DNA of 6,476 nt from CAZSTA01 sp964609495 [NCBI: uncultured bacterium] (lineage in GTDB: Bacteria; CAZSTA01), in NCBI GenBank assembly GCA_964609495.1, contig CAZSTA010000201.1:1-6476 (forward strand), written 5' to 3'. The translations under genes were made by a program, and so were the position numbers. The first letter of the stretch is position 1. Each line of letters begins with the position of its first letter. Positions 5,445 to 6,476 of this stretch are shown here, piece by piece. The notes under the pieces are model-generated. The model saw nothing but the letters and a program-made list of their open reading frames with translations, searched no databases and was not told the origin of the DNA.

Positions 5445-5453
5445 GAATAAGAT

Positions 5454-6476
5454 ATGGAATTAAAAGTCTTCAAAAAGATAATGTTGAATAATGTTATAGG
5501 GGCTATTATCGCCACGCCAATGGCTATCTATTATGTCGCGACCTATCCCTATCTTAATCCTGCTCAGCTTCGTCACTTCCTCTTCTTTGCTCTGCTAATA
5601 GTAGTTCCTGGGGAGTTAATAGCTAACTTTATCATCTTCAGAAGAATAATCAAGCCCATAGATATGTTTCTCAACCTAGGTGAGGAGGAGGAGTTAGATG
5701 AGGATTGGACGATAAATATCCAGATAAGAGCTTTAAATCTCCCTCTCACCTTATCATTAACTATCTTAATCACGGTAGGAATAGGGATCCTCGGTGGCAT
5801 AACTTATATGATCGCCGTAGCCAGGATCACAATAGGGGCTAGTCTAAGCATCCTTTTCGGTTGCTCTTTGATGTTGATTCTTCTTATCCTATACAGCCTA
5901 CTCACCGATGAACGTATCCTAGAGCCTATCCTCCTCGAAATATCCAGTCGGAGGAAGACGAAACGAGAATTGCCTTCCGAGAGAATCATTCGTTTTGATA
6001 TCCAAGTTAGACTACTCTCTGTCTTTCTAGCAGTTGTATTTCTTCCCCTAGTTAATTTAGGTCTCCTTTCCTATCATCGCGTCGATATATCGTTACGGAA
6101 GACGGTTGGAGATGAATTAAGCTCGCTCTCAGCTCAACTGGGACGAGAATTAGAGTCGCTTGAGGCTCATAATATAGGGGAGGAAGAGCTCTCAGAGGCT
6201 CTGAAGGGAAGATTCGAGGACTTTAAAAACGAGGTGTTCATCTTCAATTCTCAAGAGGAGAGGGTCTATGCCTCATCTCCTGAGCTCACTCTTCTGCTAA
6301 CCAAGGAATTATATGGTAAAGGTTTGACCCCCTATGAAAAACCTATGAAACTTGACGACAACTCCTTTATTCTGAAGACGGGCAGTAAAGAGTACATCGT
6401 TGGTATCGCTCCCTCTCCCCAAAACCGCTGGACCGTGATCCAAGCTAGACCTTTATTATCCCTCCAACAAGAGATA
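5454..6476 (+). CDS. Multi-pass membrane sensor/transducer protein, 3' end outside the window
   Basis: 341 residues are read from ATG 5454 with no stop before the window ends. A TAA at 5448-5450 in the same frame makes this ATG the first possible one; the ribosome site is weak (CGGAA at 5443-5447). Hydrophobic segments lie at about residues 11-30, 41-62, 96-120, 128-150 and 187-207. Two charged loops separate them: an EEEELDEDW acidic stretch near 77-85 and a basic ISSRRKTKRE stretch near 163-172. From about 208 a soluble region begins with a charged helix (VGDELSSLSAQLGRELESLEAH) and continues with a strand pattern (EVFIFNSQEERVYASS, YIVGIAPSPQNRWTVIQ) that looks like a small extracytoplasmic Cache/PAS-like sensor domain. 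In such proteins a last membrane helix, HAMP and an output domain (kinase, MCP or cyclase) follow; none is visible, so the class is unknown. It lies 470 bases after the CheY/CheC cluster, on the same strand, and could be its input. Confidence 0.75.
   Translation, partial: MELKVFKKIMLNNVIGAIIATPMAIYYVATYPYLNPAQLRHFLFFALLIVVPGELIANFIIFRRIIKPIDMFLNLGEEEELDEDWTINIQIRALNLPLTLSLTILITVGIGILGGITYMIAVARITIGASLSILFGCSLMLILLILYSLLTDERILEPILLEISSRRKTKRELPSERIIRFDIQVRLLSVFLAVVFLPLVNLGLLSYHRVDISLRKTVGDELSSLSAQLGRELESLEAHNIGEEELSEALKGRFEDFKNEVFIFNSQEERVYASSPELTLLLTKELYGKGLTPYEKPMKLDDNSFILKTGSKEYIVGIAPSPQNRWTVIQARPLLSLQQEI

Larger units (their letters stand above)
4984..5453. other. Gene-free, palindrome-rich intergenic island
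   Basis: About 470 bases with no convincing coding frame on either strand. The contents listed separately are: two copies of an 18-base motif, a 10-bp hairpin, two long-range perfect inverted repeats, three tandem short-loop hairpins, a minus-strand intrinsic terminator inside a larger stem, and a hairpin just before the membrane-protein start. No hairpin plus T-run in the + orientation follows the DUF4388-TPR gene, so its transcription end is not obvious. Confidence 0.7.

Overview
The window is bacterial, with all recognisable genes on the + strand. Coding is tight, GC is moderate, and the codons lean heavily on AGA/AGG, ATA and TTA. The gene families (a Thermotoga/Firmicutes-type CheY, CheC, DUF4388 (PatA-type) plus TPR proteins, and a DnaA-like AAA+ ATPase without a DNA-binding domain) suggest an uncultured or deep-branching bacterium. 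This is inferred from family content; no phylogenetic marker is present. Position 1 looks like a contig or segment edge, because the first ~82 bases have an abnormal composition (one G) and run into the middle of a gene.

Layout: (1) 1-82, G-depleted A/C/T sequence. (2) 104-1117, a TPR protein that is the N-terminally truncated sister of the gene at 3526-4983. (3) 1128-1499, cheY. (4) 1538-2161, cheC with both phosphatase active sites intact. (5) 2162-2344, a non-coding, highly structured 183-base insert. It folds into a three-way junction, is flanked by ATGAGAG on both sides, and resembles an ORF-less HEARO/omega-RNA or an IS200/IS605-type end. (6) 2345-3508, a DnaA-like AAA+ ATPase lacking the arginine finger, the sensor II arginine and domain IV. 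(7) 3526-4983, a DUF4388 + winged-helix-like + 8 TPR protein. (8) 4984-5453, about 470 bases without a gene but dense in hairpins, inverted repeats, a duplicated 18-mer and a minus-strand intrinsic terminator. (9) 5454 to the end, the 5' part of a multi-pass membrane sensor protein that runs off the window.

Genes 2-7 look like one signalling operon. Two paralogous DUF4388/TPR scaffold proteins bracket a receiver protein, its likely phosphatase and a degenerate DnaA-type ATPase. No histidine kinase output domain, CheA, CheD or MCP signalling domain is visible, so the phosphodonor must lie elsewhere, possibly downstream in or beyond the truncated membrane protein. The most interesting items are the structured RNA-like insert between cheC and the ATPase gene, the paralogous bracket around a CheY/CheC/AAA+ core, and the palindrome-rich island before the membrane sensor.
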